A stretch of 64,000 bases of DNA from JANQRZ01 sp965215165 (lineage in GTDB: Bacteria > Bacteroidota > Rhodothermia > Rhodothermales > JANQRZ01), in contig CBDCCX010000006.1 of assembly GCA_965215165.1 (NCBI GenBank), positions 2,790,001 to 2,854,000 on the forward strand, given 5' to 3'. Both the position numbers and the translations under genes were made by a program. Numbering within the stretch: the stretch's first letter is position 1; every line of letters begins with the position of its first letter. Below the pieces are notes generated by a model. It ran no database searches. It was given only the letters and a program-made list of their open reading frames with translations, and was not told the origin of the DNA. Shown here one piece after another: positions 59,226 to 64,000 of this stretch.

Positions 59226-59243
59226 CCGATCCCGTAGGATCGG
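59226..59243. terminator. Hairpin downstream of the IPT/TIG gene
   Basis: CCGATCC, loop CGTA, GGATCGG: a perfect 7-bp stem in the 222-bp gap 59092-59313, on the 3' side of the minus-strand IPT/TIG gene. The rest of that gap shows nothing else. Confidence 0.45.
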
Positions 59244-59313
59244 ACGACGAGCGCCACGTAGCGGGGGCGGAATCTGGCCCGTGGGAGGCGATCAGGTTGA
59301 GTGGCAGTACGCC

Positions 59314-59898
59314 CTAGCGCGTGATTTGGAAGGGCACGCGCTCCGTCCTGCCGCCGTCGCGCCGCACGGTCACGGCCGCCGGGCCGGGGACGAACGAGGG
59401 CACGAGGGTGAGCATCGCCGAGAAGGTGCCGAAGAACGGGATCTCGATCGGGAGCGTGAAGGTGCCGAGGTTGAGCGCGGGGACCGGGCCGAAGAACGGG
59501 GCCGAGTCCTCGGTGAAGTCGAAGCCGAGGAGCACCACGGGCTGCAGGAAACCGCCCTCGCGGGGCTCGGCGCACCACAGCTCGGGGTCCGGGCCTTGCT
59601 GGTAGGTGCCGCCGAAGAGCCGCACCCGGAACGGCGTCGGGCTCGAGCTCTGCCCCTGGTACTGGATCCTCAGCGGCGTATTCCCCTGGAAGAGGTTCGG
59701 GGGCACCGGGGCGACCAGGACCGAGAGACGCCCGAAGCCGGGGACGGCGCGCGGCGACGCGAAGGTGAAGAGAGGGATGGAGGGCACGGAGCCGAAGAAG
59801 GGGACCGCGCCGAGGTCGAAGTTGGTCCCGAAGATGAGCACGAGCTCGCCGATCCGCCCGTCGGGGGGCTGGACGCAGAAGATGGTCGGCGCGCTCAC
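59314..59898 (-). CDS. Protein with two IPT/TIG domains
   Basis: 194 aa from GTG 59898. Two similar units: PDGRIGELVLIFGTNFDLGA (about 12-31) and GGFLQPVVLLGFDFTEDSAP (about 115-134), each opening an Ig-like IPT/TIG fold with a PFFG loop and ending in parallel PAAVTV or NTPLRI strands. No signal peptide is seen. The start overlaps the stop of the upstream lipoprotein gene by 4 bp (GTGA), so the two are coupled. Function unknown; perhaps a partner of the lipoprotein. Confidence 0.75.
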   Translation of the reverse strand: MSAPTIFCVQPPDGRIGELVLIFGTNFDLGAVPFFGSVPSIPLFTFASPRAVPGFGRLSVLVAPVPPNLFQGNTPLRIQYQGQSSSPTPFRVRLFGGTYQQGPDPELWCAEPREGGFLQPVVLLGFDFTEDSAPFFGPVPALNLGTFTLPIEIPFFGTFSAMLTLVPSFVPGPAAVTVRRDGGRTERVPFQITR

Positions 59899-60392
59899 CG
59901 AGGGGCGGGCGCAACGGTCTCAGCCGCTTGCCCCGCCGGAGGGACCGCCGCGACGGCCGCGCCTCCCGTCAGCGCCGCCACGGCCTTGTCCAGGAACGAG
60001 AGGGTGAAGTCGCGGAACGCCGCGTCCGCCTGCGCGCGCTCGGCGTGCTCGTGCGGCGCGAGGTCGGAGGACCGAAGCGCGAGGACCTGCTCCTCGTGGA
60101 GCGCGACGGCCTGCGCCCGGGCCTCGGTGAGCGCCTGCACCATCGACGCCCGCTGCGCCGGGTCGAGGTGGTCCGGCTCGGTCACCCCGCCGAGCACCCG
60201 GAAGAGAACCTGCTGCTGCGTCTCGTTCAGGCCCGTGCTGAAGGGGAGCGCCGTCGTGGCCTCCGTCGGCGAAGACTCGGGCAGCGGGGCGAGGTCTTCC
60301 TCCACCGGGTCGACGCTGAGGTCGGAGCAGGACAGGGGGACGAGCGCGAGGGCCGTCAGAAGCAGGAGCGAGGAGCGACGCAGCAGAGGCAT
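59895..60392 (-). CDS. Small lipoprotein, unknown function
   Basis: 165 aa from ATG 60392 (MPLLRRSSLLLLTALALVPL), lipobox LSC at about Cys22. The mature part is helical and charged (LNETQQQVLFRVLGGVTEPD, HEEQVLALRSSDLAPHEHAE) with a hydrophobic Gly/Ala-rich segment near the end. Related in style to Spy/periplasmic sensor-like helical proteins, but I recognise no family. It is divergent from the barrel gene at 60599. Confidence 0.65.
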   Translation of the reverse strand: MPLLRRSSLLLLTALALVPLSCSDLSVDPVEEDLAPLPESSPTEATTALPFSTGLNETQQQVLFRVLGGVTEPDHLDPAQRASMVQALTEARAQAVALHEEQVLALRSSDLAPHEHAERAQADAAFRDFTLSFLDKAVAALTGGAAVAAVPPAGQAAETVAPAPR

Positions 60393-60598
60393 GGCAGCAG
60401 ACCGTGGGAGGGGAGGCGCAGGATACGAAAGCCCAGTGCGAAAGGCAGAAACGGGGGGATACGCGCGCCGGAGTGTCCACAACCGGCGCGCCCGGCCGAG
60501 GCGGTCTGGCGCAGATGTGCTCGCGGCCCGTCGAACGGGCAACCAGCCGGTTGAGGTCGCGTTGGCCTCGTCCCCCTTCCTGCTTCCCCCTTGTTGCC

Positions 60599-61342
60599 AT
60601 GCTCCGTTTCCCGACCGTCCTCGCCGCCGGCCTGCTGCTTGCGCTCGCGGCTCCCGTCTCCGCCCAGTCCACCTACCTCGGGCTCACCGTCGAGGGCGGC
60701 GTCCCCTTCGACGACTTCGAGCGGCTCGACGATGTCGGCGTCGGCGTCTCGGGGCAGGTGCTGCTCCACGCGGGGGTCGTGCCGGTGGCCCTCGGGCTAG
60801 AGGGCGGCGTGCTCACCTACGGCCGGCAGGCGCAGCCGCTCGCCGCGCAGATCGACGGGTCCAGCGCGTTCCTCGGCGAGGTCGAGACCTCGAACCGGAT
60901 CACGCACCTCCACGCCGTGCTCCGGCTCGTCCCCAACGGCGGCGCGGTCCGGCCCTACCTCGACGCGCTCGGCGGGGTCAACTACTTCCGCACGAGCATG
61001 CGCTTCGAGCAGGCCGTCTACCTCGTCGATGGCGGCGACCTCATCGACCTCGACAGCGACGCCTTCGCCGCGCGCCAGGTGACGACCTCGACCGTCCTCG
61101 ACGACTTCGCGCTGAGCTACGGCGCGGGCGCGGGCCTCCTGTTCCGCCTCGCCTCGGGCGACGACGACGGGATGCCGTTCGAGGCGTTCCTCGAGGTCGG
61201 CGCGCGCTACCTCCTCGGCGAGCGGGCGCAGTACATCCGCGACGGCGGGACGCTCGACGGCGGGCGCGTGGCCCTCGTCGAGGAGTCGGAGACGAACCTG
61301 CTCCGCCCGCAGCTCGGCCTGGTGATCCAGTTCGGGAAGTGA
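60599..61342 (+). CDS. Outer-membrane beta-barrel protein
   Basis: 247 aa from ATG 60599 with signal MLRFPTVLAAGLLLALAAPV (SAQ cleavage). The rest alternates barrel strands (STYLGLTVEGGVPFDDF, RPYLDALGGVNYFRTSMRFE, MPFEAFLEVGARYLL) and ends RPQLGLVIQFGK. That is an aromatic/Gly-rich porin-like plan with a C-terminal strand. It probably sits in the outer membrane. No function is recognised. It converges on the kinase gene 4 bp away. Confidence 0.75.
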   Translation: MLRFPTVLAAGLLLALAAPVSAQSTYLGLTVEGGVPFDDFERLDDVGVGVSGQVLLHAGVVPVALGLEGGVLTYGRQAQPLAAQIDGSSAFLGEVETSNRITHLHAVLRLVPNGGAVRPYLDALGGVNYFRTSMRFEQAVYLVDGGDLIDLDSDAFAARQVTTSTVLDDFALSYGAGAGLLFRLASGDDDGMPFEAFLEVGARYLLGERAQYIRDGGTLDGGRVALVEESETNLLRPQLGLVIQFGK

Positions 61343-61346
61343 GGCG

Positions 61347-64000
<2,654 letters not shown>

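Overview
The window is high-GC, gene-dense bacterial chromosome. Its proteins point to a Rhodothermales-type member of the Bacteroidota lineage. Two FG-GAP repeat proteins end in type IX secretion sorting tails, several lipoproteins have lipoboxes, and DUF4159, TonB-box-free barrels and a CHAT/TPR protein are present. This assignment rests on protein style only; no 16S gene is present.

Layout. 1-2.2 kb: accessory pair (an AlbA_2/HATPase-type regulator cut by the window edge, and a TIR-domain protein). 2.2-3.0 kb: a tRNA 3' remnant, an HNH endonuclease gene interrupted by an amber codon, and intact tRNA-Val(UAC) and tRNA-Gly(CCC). 3.2-9.7 kb: the classic origin-proximal block rpmH-rnpA-yidC-mnmE-mnmG-rsmG, carrying three parS-like palindromes but no parAB. 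9.8-24.8 kb: WYL regulator, an odd metzincin-like membrane protein, mfd, murQ, a CHAT/TPR protein, recF, an M48 protease, MaoC and DCC-family proteins, chrA. 24.9-31.8 kb: T9SS cargo, RND/MMPL exporter, lipocalin-like protein, a ruined Phd/PIN module, a tandem universal stress protein. 31.88-32.34 kb: a DnaA-box cluster beside an AT-rich stretch, read here as oriC. No dnaA or dnaN lies in the window. 32.4-44.9 kb: housekeeping and envelope genes (glyA, phosphoribosyltransferase, tatC, S41 protease, TauE, GT87, dodecin, methyltransferase, HtrA). 44.9-45.8 kb: a RelE-type toxin-antitoxin pair and a partly deleted second copy whose remnants form one short antitoxin-toxin fusion ORF. 45.9-50.9 kb: AAA+ ATPase, a second T9SS cargo, a GluR0-like glutamate-gated channel, a tiny membrane protein.

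51.0-53.0 kb holds a compact RiPP-like operon on the minus strand: B2-type transglutaminase protease, a 36-residue precursor with a lasso-type leader but almost no core, an HPr-kinase-like protein and a PqqD/RRE protein. No lasso cyclase is visible. 53.3-58.1 kb is a type I-C CRISPR-Cas locus reduced by deletion: the Cas3 HD amino end is joined in frame to the Cas7 (Csd2) carboxyl part, and the Cas3 helicase, Cas5 and Cas8 are gone. A VapBC pair sits in the locus. cas4-cas1-cas2 and a 15-spacer array are intact. 58.2-64 kb: MtfA-like peptidase, IPT/TIG protein and lipoprotein pair, barrel protein, and a hybrid histidine kinase cut by the window edge.

Two themes stand out. First, three separate places show deletion or duplication scars that keep reading frames or leave recognisable stubs (Cas3-Cas7, antitoxin-toxin, S41 protease tail). 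Second, the RiPP-like operon and the adaptation-only CRISPR locus are adjacent. Short GC-rich palindromes of one family recur in at least five intergenic positions.
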